Part shown: positions 27,107-34,384 of the stretch, one piece after another
Numbering within the stretch: the stretch's first letter is position 1
How the letters are laid out: every line of letters begins with the position of its first letter
Assembly (NCBI RefSeq): GCF_016894265.1
Contig: NZ_CP069791.1
Coordinates: 806,001-870,000, forward strand
Origin: Corynebacterium tuberculostearicum
GTDB lineage: Bacteria > Actinomycetota > Actinomycetes > Mycobacteriales > Mycobacteriaceae
Length of the DNA: 64,000 nt
Direction of reading: 5' to 3'
Notes under the pieces: model-generated
Seen by the model: the letters and a program-made list of their open reading frames with translations, nothing else
Told to the model about the DNA's origin: nothing
Database searches by the model: none
Position numbers and translations under genes: made by a program

Positions 27107-27993
27107 GCCTAGAGCTGGGAAACGCCACCGTTATCAGCGAGATTGAGCGCATCCGCATGGTTGGCAGCGCCTTTCATAAGACTGGCCGCCCGGTGGCCTT
27201 CGTGCCGCTGACCAACGGCGTGCACGCCGGCCATATCGCGTTGGTGCGCGCGGCCAAGCACATCCGCGGCGCGGTTACCGTCGTGGCCCTACAGTCCCCG
27301 CACGAGGAAGACCTTGAGCTCCTGCGCGCCGAGGGCGTTGACATAGTCTGGGATTACTCGCCAGAGGCCTTGTGGCCGCACGGCCGCCGCATCGCCGTGG
27401 CTCCGGCCGACGCCGCGACCGCCCTCGAGCCGGACCTCAGCGAGGATCTCTCGCTCTATCTAGCGCTCATCCTGACGCTTTCGCCTACCGACGTCCTCCT
27501 CGGCGAAAAGGACTATGAGCTCCTCCTCGCCATCCACCACGCGGTCCAAGACTTCCACTTAGGCGTGCGCGTGCAGGGCGTGCCAGCAGTGCGCATGCCC
27601 GATGGCGTGGTGATAAGCCTGCGCAATACCAACGTCCCGGCCGGATCCCGTGACCAGGCAGCGGCCCTATCCGCCGCGCTGACCGCCGGCGCGCATGCCG
27701 CCGAAGCCGGTGCCGACAAGGTCCGTGAAGTCGCCGCGGAAGTCCTGCGCGCAGCAGGCGTTGAACCGGACTACCTCGAGGTGCGCGGCCGCAACTTGGG
27801 TAACCCGCCTGCGGAGGGTGACGCCCGCTTACTCGTTGCCGCTACCATCGGCGGCGTGCGGCTCATCGATAATGTGGGCCTGCCGCTGGGCATCGGCTTT
27901 AATAATATTGAAGAGCACGAGGCCAAGGCCGAGCTCGAGCGCGAGCAACAGCGCGCGCAGGGTACCGCTTCCCAGCAGCCACCGGAGGACTAA
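27103..27993 (+). CDS. panC: PanC-like pantoate-beta-alanine ligase (divergent)
   Basis: This 296-residue protein has the pantothenate synthetase layout: an N-terminal nucleotide-binding HxGH motif (HAGH in FVPLTNGVHAGHIALVRAA), GEKDYELLLAI, and VPAVRMPDGVVISLRN, corresponding to the usual VREPDGLAMSSRN. The usual PTMGALHxGH is altered to PLTNGVHAGH, and MSSRN to ISLRN. It would condense pantoate and beta-alanine with ATP. The ATGA overlap with the DUF2520-like gene fixes the start at 27103; the upstream extension is rejected. The divergence leaves open a related ligase function. Confidence 0.72.
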   Translation: MSLELGNATVISEIERIRMVGSAFHKTGRPVAFVPLTNGVHAGHIALVRAAKHIRGAVTVVALQSPHEEDLELLRAEGVDIVWDYSPEALWPHGRRIAVAPADAATALEPDLSEDLSLYLALILTLSPTDVLLGEKDYELLLAIHHAVQDFHLGVRVQGVPAVRMPDGVVISLRNTNVPAGSRDQAAALSAALTAGAHAAEAGADKVREVAAEVLRAAGVEPDYLEVRGRNLGNPPAEGDARLLVAATIGGVRLIDNVGLPLGIGFNNIEEHEAKAELEREQQRAQGTASQQPPED

Positions 27994-28613
27994 TGACCGA
28001 TATCCAGATCCGTGACCTCGACCCGCGCGATGAGCCCAAAGCCATTTCTTTTGCCATCGAGGGCATGCACCTGCACTGGTTTGTGAAGAGCCGCCGCTTC
28101 GAGCGCGCCTATGGCCGCTACTTTTGGGATTTAGAGCGCGCCAAGGCCACCGATATCTTGGCCGCCTACGATGGCGACCGCTTCCTCGGCGTGCTGTTGG
28201 CCTCCATGAAAGGCAAGCCCGCGCTGCCGTATCCGTGGTGGCGCAAGGCATTTGTTCACGCGGTGGAAATCTTTAATAACCTGCGCCCGGGCGGACACCG
28301 CGATGATTACGATGCCGCCAATCAGGACATGCTGCTCAAGTACTTGGGTAAGCACCCCATTGATGGCGAAATCGGCTTCCTCGTCGCGGACCCCAATTCC
28401 GGCGTGAGCGGCGTGGGCACGGCGCTGCTCGAGGCCTTCGAAGCCCGTCATGAGGGAAAGACTGTCTACTTGTTTACCGATGACGGCTGCACTTATCAGT
28501 TCTATGACAGCCGCGGCTTCACTCAGGTGGGCGAGCGCACCATCGCGGTCAACGAGGACCGCGACTTGGTGTGCATGCTCTATGTGCGCCGCTTGGGCGC
28601 ACCGCAGACCTAG
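27993..28613 (+). CDS. GNAT-family N-acetyltransferase
   Basis: This 206-residue protein has the GNAT fold. The acetyl-CoA binding motif is GVSGVGTALLEAFEAR (R/Q-x-x-G-x-G/A-like) near residue 138, preceded by IGFLVADP and followed by YQFYDSRGFTQVGERTI, the C-terminal GNAT signature. The start overlaps the panC stop by one base (TAATG), and it is the last gene of the long plus-strand run. The acceptor substrate is unknown. It overlaps the convergent pepC stop by four bases. Confidence 0.85.
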   Translation: MTDIQIRDLDPRDEPKAISFAIEGMHLHWFVKSRRFERAYGRYFWDLERAKATDILAAYDGDRFLGVLLASMKGKPALPYPWWRKAFVHAVEIFNNLRPGGHRDDYDAANQDMLLKYLGKHPIDGEIGFLVADPNSGVSGVGTALLEAFEARHEGKTVYLFTDDGCTYQFYDSRGFTQVGERTIAVNEDRDLVCMLYVRRLGAPQT

Positions 28614-29911
28614 CGCGCCAACGCTCCCATCGGGTCCCAGGCCGGCAGGGTGGTCACGGACTCGGACTTCAACGCCGCTTGATATTGCTCCGGCAGGCGG
28701 GAGGGGTGCACGGCGATTTCGAAGACGAACTCGTCGAACCAGTCATCGCCCATGGTCCAAAAGCCCTTATCGGCCTTCTTCGGGCCCCAGGAATTCTCCA
28801 CGCGCCAGCGATTGATGGTGCCATCGTCTGCGATATCGGCGCCGGTAAAGACCATCGCGTGGGTCATGAGGGACTCGTGCAGGCGCAAACGCTGCGCCTT
28901 GTCCAGATCCATCTCCACTCCGTAAAAGGCCTCATAATCGTGCAGGTGCTTGGCCCACACGCCGTGCTCATCATCGGATTGCTGGTCGGTATCGCAGCCG
29001 AACCAGACGGGCTGGCCGTCTTCGATGGAGGCACGCGCGGCATCGCGCAGCACCTCCACTGGCGCGTTCAAATAGGTCACGCGCTTTCCGGCCACGTTGC
29101 CCAGGTACTCCACGGTGTAGAGCTCGCCGTAGGCATTGCGCGGGTCGTTGACCACGCACACGTACTCGCCTAGGTCCGCCGGCAGGAATTCCTGGGCAAA
29201 CTCCTGTGGGGTATAGGTGCCCGCGCGGTGGAACTCATCGTCCTTATCGCGGTACTGCCACACAAACTCCTCGGGCGGCAGGCCAAGGTTGGCGGTGAGG
29301 ATACGGTAGACGTCGGCAAGCGCCTGCTCATGCGCGCCCTCTTCGCCGCTGCGGATGCGGTGGGCGGCGCGGCGCAGCACGGTCTGCAGGTTGCGGTTAA
29401 GCATCGCCGTGGCCTCGGAAGACGCGGTCTCCGGCATGGCGTATTGCGGCACCACGCCGTACTTTTCCACCAGGGCGACGAACATGGACCATTGGCCGCC
29501 GTCATCGATGGGATCATCCATGAGCTTGGTCACCGTGCGGTCCGTAATCTCGCGGTCTTTGAGCTCGGCCATGGCGGTGAGGAACCAATTGGCCTTCTCC
29601 AGCTTGTCAAAGAAGTAAATATAGGTCTGGGAGAGCTCAAAATCCTTGAGCTTGGCTTTGTCCATTAGCCCGCCGCGCAGGGAATTGAGGCCGGCAAAAA
29701 TCCAGCAGCGGCCCGATGCCTTCTGGTCGGCTACGCCCCAGGAATCTAGCTTATAGCTGGTTACCGGGGTAAGGCTGCGCAGTTGTTCATGGTCGAGGCT
29801 GAGCTTGTCGACGCCCTCCTGGGCCACCCCGTTGCGTACCAGGCGCAGCGTGGCATCGCTGGTGAGCTCGGCGGTGGCGGCATGAACCTCGTTCGGTTTA
29901 ATCTCTGTCAT
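28610..29911 (-). CDS. pepC: C1B-family aminopeptidase C (bleomycin hydrolase-like), copy 1
   Basis: This 433-residue cytosolic cysteine aminopeptidase has the papain-type triad: Cys in DQKASGRCWIFAGLN near residue 68, His in THAMVFTGAD near residue 364, and Asn in VENSWGPKK near residue 385. Bacterial PepC is a hexameric self-compartmentalised peptidase whose C-terminal tail enters the active site. It lies 13 bases downstream of a second C1B gene and has an AAGGAGAA ribosome site, so the two are probably co-transcribed. It trims peptides taken up or produced inside the cell. Confidence 0.94.
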   Translation of the reverse strand: MTEIKPNEVHAATAELTSDATLRLVRNGVAQEGVDKLSLDHEQLRSLTPVTSYKLDSWGVADQKASGRCWIFAGLNSLRGGLMDKAKLKDFELSQTYIYFFDKLEKANWFLTAMAELKDREITDRTVTKLMDDPIDDGGQWSMFVALVEKYGVVPQYAMPETASSEATAMLNRNLQTVLRRAAHRIRSGEEGAHEQALADVYRILTANLGLPPEEFVWQYRDKDDEFHRAGTYTPQEFAQEFLPADLGEYVCVVNDPRNAYGELYTVEYLGNVAGKRVTYLNAPVEVLRDAARASIEDGQPVWFGCDTDQQSDDEHGVWAKHLHDYEAFYGVEMDLDKAQRLRLHESLMTHAMVFTGADIADDGTINRWRVENSWGPKKADKGFWTMGDDWFDEFVFEIAVHPSRLPEQYQAALKSESVTTLPAWDPMGALAR

Positions 29912-29924
29912 TTCTCGATTCTCC

Positions 29925-31223
29925 TTAGTTCATCCGGTCCCAGAGGGGAAGCTCAATCGGTTCGGTGGCAAGGGCCTGGGCAAGCGTGTCGCTCAGGTGC
30001 TCCTTGCGGACGGCGATGTGGAAGACGTTCTGGTCAAACCAGGCATCGGCCATGGTGGCAAAGCCCTTGCCGGGCACATCCTCGCCATCGTCCTTGCGCG
30101 GCGGCTTAGAACCCCAGGAATTTTCCACGCGCCAGGCGCGGTCACCATCGACGCCGGTGAGCACCATCGCGTGGGTGGGAGCGGTCTCGCCAGAGGTAAA
30201 ACGCTCCTCCTTGCTCATGGAGGAATCGATGCCGTAAAGGCCATCGGTATCTACCAATCCCTCGTCCCATACGCCGTTGAGGAAGGAGAACTGGCGGTTG
30301 ACATCGCAGCTAAACCACACCGGCTCGCCGGCCGCCAGGCTGCGCTTGGCAGTTTCCTTCAGCTCGGCCGCGCTGACGTTGAGGTACTCCTGCGGTGCGC
30401 CGCCCAGCACATTGGTCTCCTCGGCGCTGCTAAAGACGCGATGCCTGGGGTTGGTGGAGCGGGGGTCATCGGCAAGTACCACGTACTCGTCCAGATTCGG
30501 CAGGTACTTATCCGCAAACTCGCGCGGGGTGGAGTGCAGGCGCACGAATTGCTTGTCCTTGGTGCGATACGCCCAGGTAAATTCCTCCGGCGGGGTGCCC
30601 AGGTGGATGTCCAGGATGCGGTGGATATCCTTGCGCGCTTGGGCGAGGATTTCTTCGCGCGGTCCGTCCTGGGCGGCGGCACGACGCACCACCGTAGCGA
30701 GGTCGCGGTTCATCTCCGCGGTATTTCCAGACGAGCGCACCTCCGGCATGACCTCGGCAGGGACGGCGCCGTACTTGGCCACGAGGTTGCTAAAGAAGCA
30801 CCACCAGCCGCCATCGGCCCCCGCGTGGTCTAGCACCGCGGCGACGGTGCGCTCGTCCCAGCCGGCGTCCTTCTTGTCCAGCAGCTGGTTGAGCACCAGG
30901 TTGGCGCGTTCCAGCTTGTCAAAGTACTGCAGGTAGGTGAAGGAAAACTCGAAGTTATCTACATTGAGCTCCTTGGCCGCGCGGTGACGGAAGACGTTCA
31001 GCGCCGCAAACATCCAGCAGCGGCCTGAGCGCTTTTGGTCCGATACGCCCAGGCTATCCAGCTTGACTTCGGTGGTGGGGTAGAGGGACGTGATGCGGTC
31101 GCGGTCTAGGGCCGCTTTCGCCGCCCCGACGTTGGTGATGGCGTTGCGCGCGATGCGCAGCCGGGAATCGGCCGCGGCCTCCTTGCGCAAGTGGGATAGG
31201 TATTCGTTGGTGAGCAAAGTCAT
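29925..31223 (-). CDS. C1B-family aminopeptidase C, copy 2
   Basis: This 432-residue paralogue of the neighbouring gene has all catalytic motifs: SDQKRSGRCWMFAALN, THAMVLTGVD and VENSWGSKPP. The start at 31223 (MTLLTNEYL) corresponds to the N-terminus of the family; an in-frame extension to 31655 covers the end of the ArsA-like gene and is rejected. The C-terminus ends LPLWDRMN. The gene lies 49 bases past the ArsA-like ATPase on the same strand, so it may belong to the cstA transcript. Duplication is old, as the two copies clearly differ along their length. Confidence 0.94.
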   Translation of the reverse strand: MTLLTNEYLSHLRKEAAADSRLRIARNAITNVGAAKAALDRDRITSLYPTTEVKLDSLGVSDQKRSGRCWMFAALNVFRHRAAKELNVDNFEFSFTYLQYFDKLERANLVLNQLLDKKDAGWDERTVAAVLDHAGADGGWWCFFSNLVAKYGAVPAEVMPEVRSSGNTAEMNRDLATVVRRAAAQDGPREEILAQARKDIHRILDIHLGTPPEEFTWAYRTKDKQFVRLHSTPREFADKYLPNLDEYVVLADDPRSTNPRHRVFSSAEETNVLGGAPQEYLNVSAAELKETAKRSLAAGEPVWFSCDVNRQFSFLNGVWDEGLVDTDGLYGIDSSMSKEERFTSGETAPTHAMVLTGVDGDRAWRVENSWGSKPPRKDDGEDVPGKGFATMADAWFDQNVFHIAVRKEHLSDTLAQALATEPIELPLWDRMN

Positions 31224-31272
31224 AGTTTCGGTTTTAGCAGACCCGAGCCCACAGCGGCGCGGGCGGGTGGAG

Positions 31273-32214
31273 CTAGAGGTAGGCCGCCAGCTTGCCGACG
31301 GCCCCCGGAGTCCCCACTTCCTCCGGCAACCACGGAACCTCGCGCACCGGGGTATCGGGCAGCTGGGCGCGCAGGAGTGCGAGTGCCTCATCCTCGGCGG
31401 CGCGCCGGGCGGCAAGGAACTCGCCTTGGTTCTCCGGGGTGCGCCGGTTAACCAGCATGGATCCCACCCGCACACCGTTGCTCGTGAGGTCCGCATGGAA
31501 CTCGGCTGATTCCAGCACGGGCAGGCTCTCGGCGGTGAGCACGATGTGGAACACGGTGCGCGGGGAGGTAAGCGCGGTGCGCAGCTGTGCAAAGCGCTCG
31601 CGGCGCTGGAAAAGCGTGGCGCGAATTTCCTGATTGCGCCGGTCCACCGGGTCATTATCCGCGCCGCTTCCTTGCGACATTCCGCGCACCAGTGAGCCGA
31701 ATTTATCGGATTTCTCGCGCCGGGAGAGCAATCCGTCGGTATAGGCGGCCATGATTTCCGGCAGGGCCATCAGCCGCGAAGTGTGCCCAGAGGGGGCGGT
31801 ATCGAAGATGAGGTAGTCGAAGTCCGACTCCTCCACGACCAGCGCCGCGATGCGCTCCAATAGCGCCGCCTCCTGTGTGCCGGGCGACTGCCGGGCCAAG
31901 TCGAGGTGCTTCTTAACCTCACCGTGCAGGTGCTCGGGCATAAAGCGGCGCATCGAGTTCCCTACCTGCGCTAGGTGTTGCTCGGTCGCGCGCGCAGGGT
32001 CGATTTCGATGGCGGACAGGGTAGGGGTGAGGTTTGAGGGGGCGTCGCCAAGCGAGGCACCAAAAATATGTCCCAGGTTATGCGCCGGGTCCGTGGACAC
32101 CAGGCAGACGCGGTTCTTACGGGACAGGCGCAGCGCGGTAGCGGTGGCCAGGGTGGTTTTTCCCACCCCGCCCTTGCCGCCAAAGAACATGATGGGGGCG
32201 GTCTCTAGCAACAT
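31273..32214 (-). CDS. ArsA/Get3-family ATPase
   Basis: This 313-residue P-loop ATPase has the deviant Walker A GGKGGVGKTT near residue 12, switch I STDPAHNLG and switch II FDTAPSGHTSRL, all diagnostic of the ArsA/Get3 group. It is a single-module protein, unlike the two-module ArsA of arsenite pumps, and no arsenic genes are near. It overlaps the CC-terminal small protein gene by 10 bases, and therefore sits in the cstA operon. Its role is probably linked to membrane-protein handling or to CstA, which is inference. Confidence 0.9.
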   Translation of the reverse strand: MLLETAPIMFFGGKGGVGKTTLATATALRLSRKNRVCLVSTDPAHNLGHIFGASLGDAPSNLTPTLSAIEIDPARATEQHLAQVGNSMRRFMPEHLHGEVKKHLDLARQSPGTQEAALLERIAALVVEESDFDYLIFDTAPSGHTSRLMALPEIMAAYTDGLLSRREKSDKFGSLVRGMSQGSGADNDPVDRRNQEIRATLFQRRERFAQLRTALTSPRTVFHIVLTAESLPVLESAEFHADLTSNGVRVGSMLVNRRTPENQGEFLAARRAAEDEALALLRAQLPDTPVREVPWLPEEVGTPGAVGKLAAYL

Positions 32215-32462
32215 TGAATATTCTCCAGCGGGGATCTATCCATTCCCATGCGGGTATGCCAGGCGTGGAAATCCTCATAAACCAACGGCAAAAGCTCCAG
32301 GGTGTAGTAGCTGGCTGGGTTGGGGATGCCGAGCGCTTCCGAGGCAACCAGCATCAAGAAGAGATCGTCTTCTTGCTGCTGGGCTTTGGCAAAGCTGGCG
32401 CGATACGGGGCCTGGTAGTACTCATTGAGCCCGGCCGCAAGTGCCTTAAGCTTGTCGAGCAT
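32205..32462 (-). CDS. Small protein ending in Cys-Cys (cory-CC-star type, YbdD-like)
   Basis: This 85-residue protein starts MLDKLKALAAGLNEYYQAPY and ends ENIQCC, directly followed by the stop. Small proteins with a terminal CC, such as E. coli YbdD, follow cstA in many bacteria. The motif VYEDFHAWHTRM resembles the TYEEFFRER of YbdD. The start overlaps the end of cstA by 17 bases and the stop overlaps the ArsA-like gene by 10. It is probably an accessory factor of the CstA transporter. The name cory-CC-star is recalled, not searched. Confidence 0.8.
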   Translation of the reverse strand: MLDKLKALAAGLNEYYQAPYRASFAKAQQQEDDLFLMLVASEALGIPNPASYYTLELLPLVYEDFHAWHTRMGMDRSPLENIQCC

Positions 32463-34158
32463 GCTCGGGCAGTGGGGCGTCAAGGTCACCATCGGTCCAC
32501 TCCAGCGGGGTCTCCTTGCGGGCGCGGGAGATGGCGCCGACGGCCTCCACAATGACCCAAATGGCGGCGACCACGATGATGACGTCCATGCAGAATAGCA
32601 GCCAGTTCTGGCTGGTAAAGAGGGACTTCAGCTGGAGGAGTGCGGCCCACAGTGACATGGCGGTAACGAAGATGAGCGGGATGACCACCGGCCACGTTCG
32701 GCGGCGCAGGTGGGTAAGAATGACCACCACGATGGCCAAGGAAAGGCCCGCCATGAGCTGGTTGGTGGTGCCGAATAGTGGCCAGATGGTCATACCGCCG
32801 GAGCCATCCGTGCCGGCAGAGAAGGTCAGGCCGAAGGCCAAGCCCACCGCGATGACGGTGGCGGCCAAGGCTTTGATGCGCACGCCCATGATCTCGCCGA
32901 TTTCTTGCACCACTAGGCGCTGCAGGCGCACGCCCGAGTCCATGGTGGTAGCGGCAAAGAGTACGGCCATGGTGGCCAAGATGGTGCCGGAGAGGGAGGT
33001 GGGAATCCCCATGCCTTCATTCATGAGCGCGCCGCCGCCTTGCACGAAGGCCTCCACGCCGCCGGCATTCCACTCGGAGTAGATCTCTTCCCACTGCTGC
33101 AGAGACTTAAAGCCCGCGGTGGTGGCGATGATGGTGCCTAGTGCGAGCAGACCCTCGCCCACGGCGCCGAAGTACCCTACAAAGCGCACGTCAGTTTCCT
33201 TATCCACCTGCTTGGAGGAGGTGCCGGAGGCCACCACGCCGTGGAAGCCGGAGATAGCGCCGCAGGCGATGGTGACAAAAAGTAGCGGGAAGATGCCCGG
33301 GGTGCCGTCCGGCACGTTATCGCGCAGCGCCGGTGCGGCCAGCGAAGGGCGGGTAATGAGGAAAGACCCGTACAAGATGGCCAGGCCCACAAAGAGCTGG
33401 AGGCCGTTGATGTAGTCGCGCGGCTGCAGCAATACCCACACTGGCAGCAGCGAAGCGATAAAGGCGTAGATGAATAACAAGATGATCCACACGCCGTTGG
33501 CGGGGATGCCCAAGACCGTATCTGGTAGGACCACAGGCACGCGGTCACCGATGATCATCAACGCGTAGAGTGCGACAACGCCCACGATGGAGACCAGCGG
33601 CAGGTTCCAATTCAGGCGGTAGATGGCCTGGCCGATAAGCAGCGCGACGACGATGGCGCCCCAGGTAGGGATTACGGCCGTAGGCGTGGAGACTAGCAGG
33701 TTCGAAATGACCACGGCGAAGGCCGCATTCACCATCAATAGCAGCAGGAAGATGACGATGAGGAAGAGGTTGCGCCCGCGCTTGCCAATGTAGCGCCCAG
33801 ACAACGTGCCGATGGACTGGCCCTTGTGGCGCTGCGACGCCCACAGCGCACCCAAATCGTGCATGCCGGCAAAGAAGACGGTGCCGAGGGTGACCCAGAG
33901 AAACGCCGGGACCCAGCCCCAGATGACGGCTACGGCCGGACCGATGATGGGCGCGGCGCCCGCCACGGAAGTGAAGTGGTGGCCCCACAGGACGTATTTA
34001 TTGGTGGGCACATAGTCCACGCCGTCTTCCATGGTGTGGGCCGGGGTGGAGTAGTTCGGGGATAGCCGGAAAATGCTCTTTCCTAGGAACTTGGAGTAGA
34101 GCAGGTAGCCGGCGCCCATCATCGCGATGCCGATGATGGCGAGGACAAGAGAGTTCAT
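32446..34158 (-). CDS. cstA: CstA-family carbon starvation transporter
   Basis: This 570-residue polytopic membrane protein has about 14-16 helices. The family blocks are YVLWGHHFTSVAGAAPIIGPAVAVIWGWVPAF, GTVFFAGMHDLGALW and FHGVVASGTSSKQ. The CstA/BtsT family imports pyruvate or peptides during carbon limitation. It is shorter than the E. coli protein (about 700 residues), which is usual in Gram-positives. The ATG at 34158 follows GAGGAG on the minus strand. The genes downstream, a CC protein, an ATPase and two aminopeptidases, suggest a peptide or pyruvate nutrition operon. Confidence 0.95.
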   Translation of the reverse strand: MNSLVLAIIGIAMMGAGYLLYSKFLGKSIFRLSPNYSTPAHTMEDGVDYVPTNKYVLWGHHFTSVAGAAPIIGPAVAVIWGWVPAFLWVTLGTVFFAGMHDLGALWASQRHKGQSIGTLSGRYIGKRGRNLFLIVIFLLLLMVNAAFAVVISNLLVSTPTAVIPTWGAIVVALLIGQAIYRLNWNLPLVSIVGVVALYALMIIGDRVPVVLPDTVLGIPANGVWIILLFIYAFIASLLPVWVLLQPRDYINGLQLFVGLAILYGSFLITRPSLAAPALRDNVPDGTPGIFPLLFVTIACGAISGFHGVVASGTSSKQVDKETDVRFVGYFGAVGEGLLALGTIIATTAGFKSLQQWEEIYSEWNAGGVEAFVQGGGALMNEGMGIPTSLSGTILATMAVLFAATTMDSGVRLQRLVVQEIGEIMGVRIKALAATVIAVGLAFGLTFSAGTDGSGGMTIWPLFGTTNQLMAGLSLAIVVVILTHLRRRTWPVVIPLIFVTAMSLWAALLQLKSLFTSQNWLLFCMDVIIVVAAIWVIVEAVGAISRARKETPLEWTDGDLDAPLPEHARQA

Positions 34159-34211
34159 GGTGTGTGTCTCCTCATATGCGGGCAGGTGGCGTGTCTCACA
34201 TGTGCGGATAG

Positions 34212-34227
34212 TATGCCATAACTCACA
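34212..34227 (-). promoter_or_regulatory. Possible GlxR (CRP-like) site upstream of cstA
   Basis: On the minus strand TGTGA-N6-GCATA resembles the GlxR consensus TGTGA-N6-TCACA, with a perfect left arm and three of five bases in the right arm. A TACTAT hexamer lies just downstream. GlxR control of cstA is plausible but unproven. Confidence 0.3.
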
Positions 34228-34312
34228 TAGGTATTAGCCCATGGGGGAGACCGGTGGGTGGATTTATATTTGGAAGGCGCAGGCGGCGCAGTGCTCCATG
34301 CAGTCGGCAGGG

Positions 34313-34359
34313 AAAACAACTGCGCGGCCCCAGTTCCAGTGGAGGAACGAGGGCCGCGC
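34313..34359 (-). terminator. Terminator of the PhoX gene
   Basis: GCGCGGCCC (34322-34330) pairs with GGGCCGCGC (34351-34359), with an inner GTTCC/GGAAC. On the minus strand it is followed by AGTTGTTTT. It lies 25 bases past the phoX stop. Confidence 0.8.
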
Positions 34360-34384
34360 GGTGGGTGCTTAAACCAGGTGGTGC

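Noticed and set aside
31224..31655. N-terminal extension of the second C1B aminopeptidase
   Set aside because: It overlaps the ArsA-like gene in another frame and has no family similarity; the peptidase starts naturally at 31223.
31273..32214. Arsenite efflux ATPase
   Set aside because: The P-loop protein is single-module and lies in a cstA cluster without arsB, arsC or arsR; a Get3-like assignment is safer.
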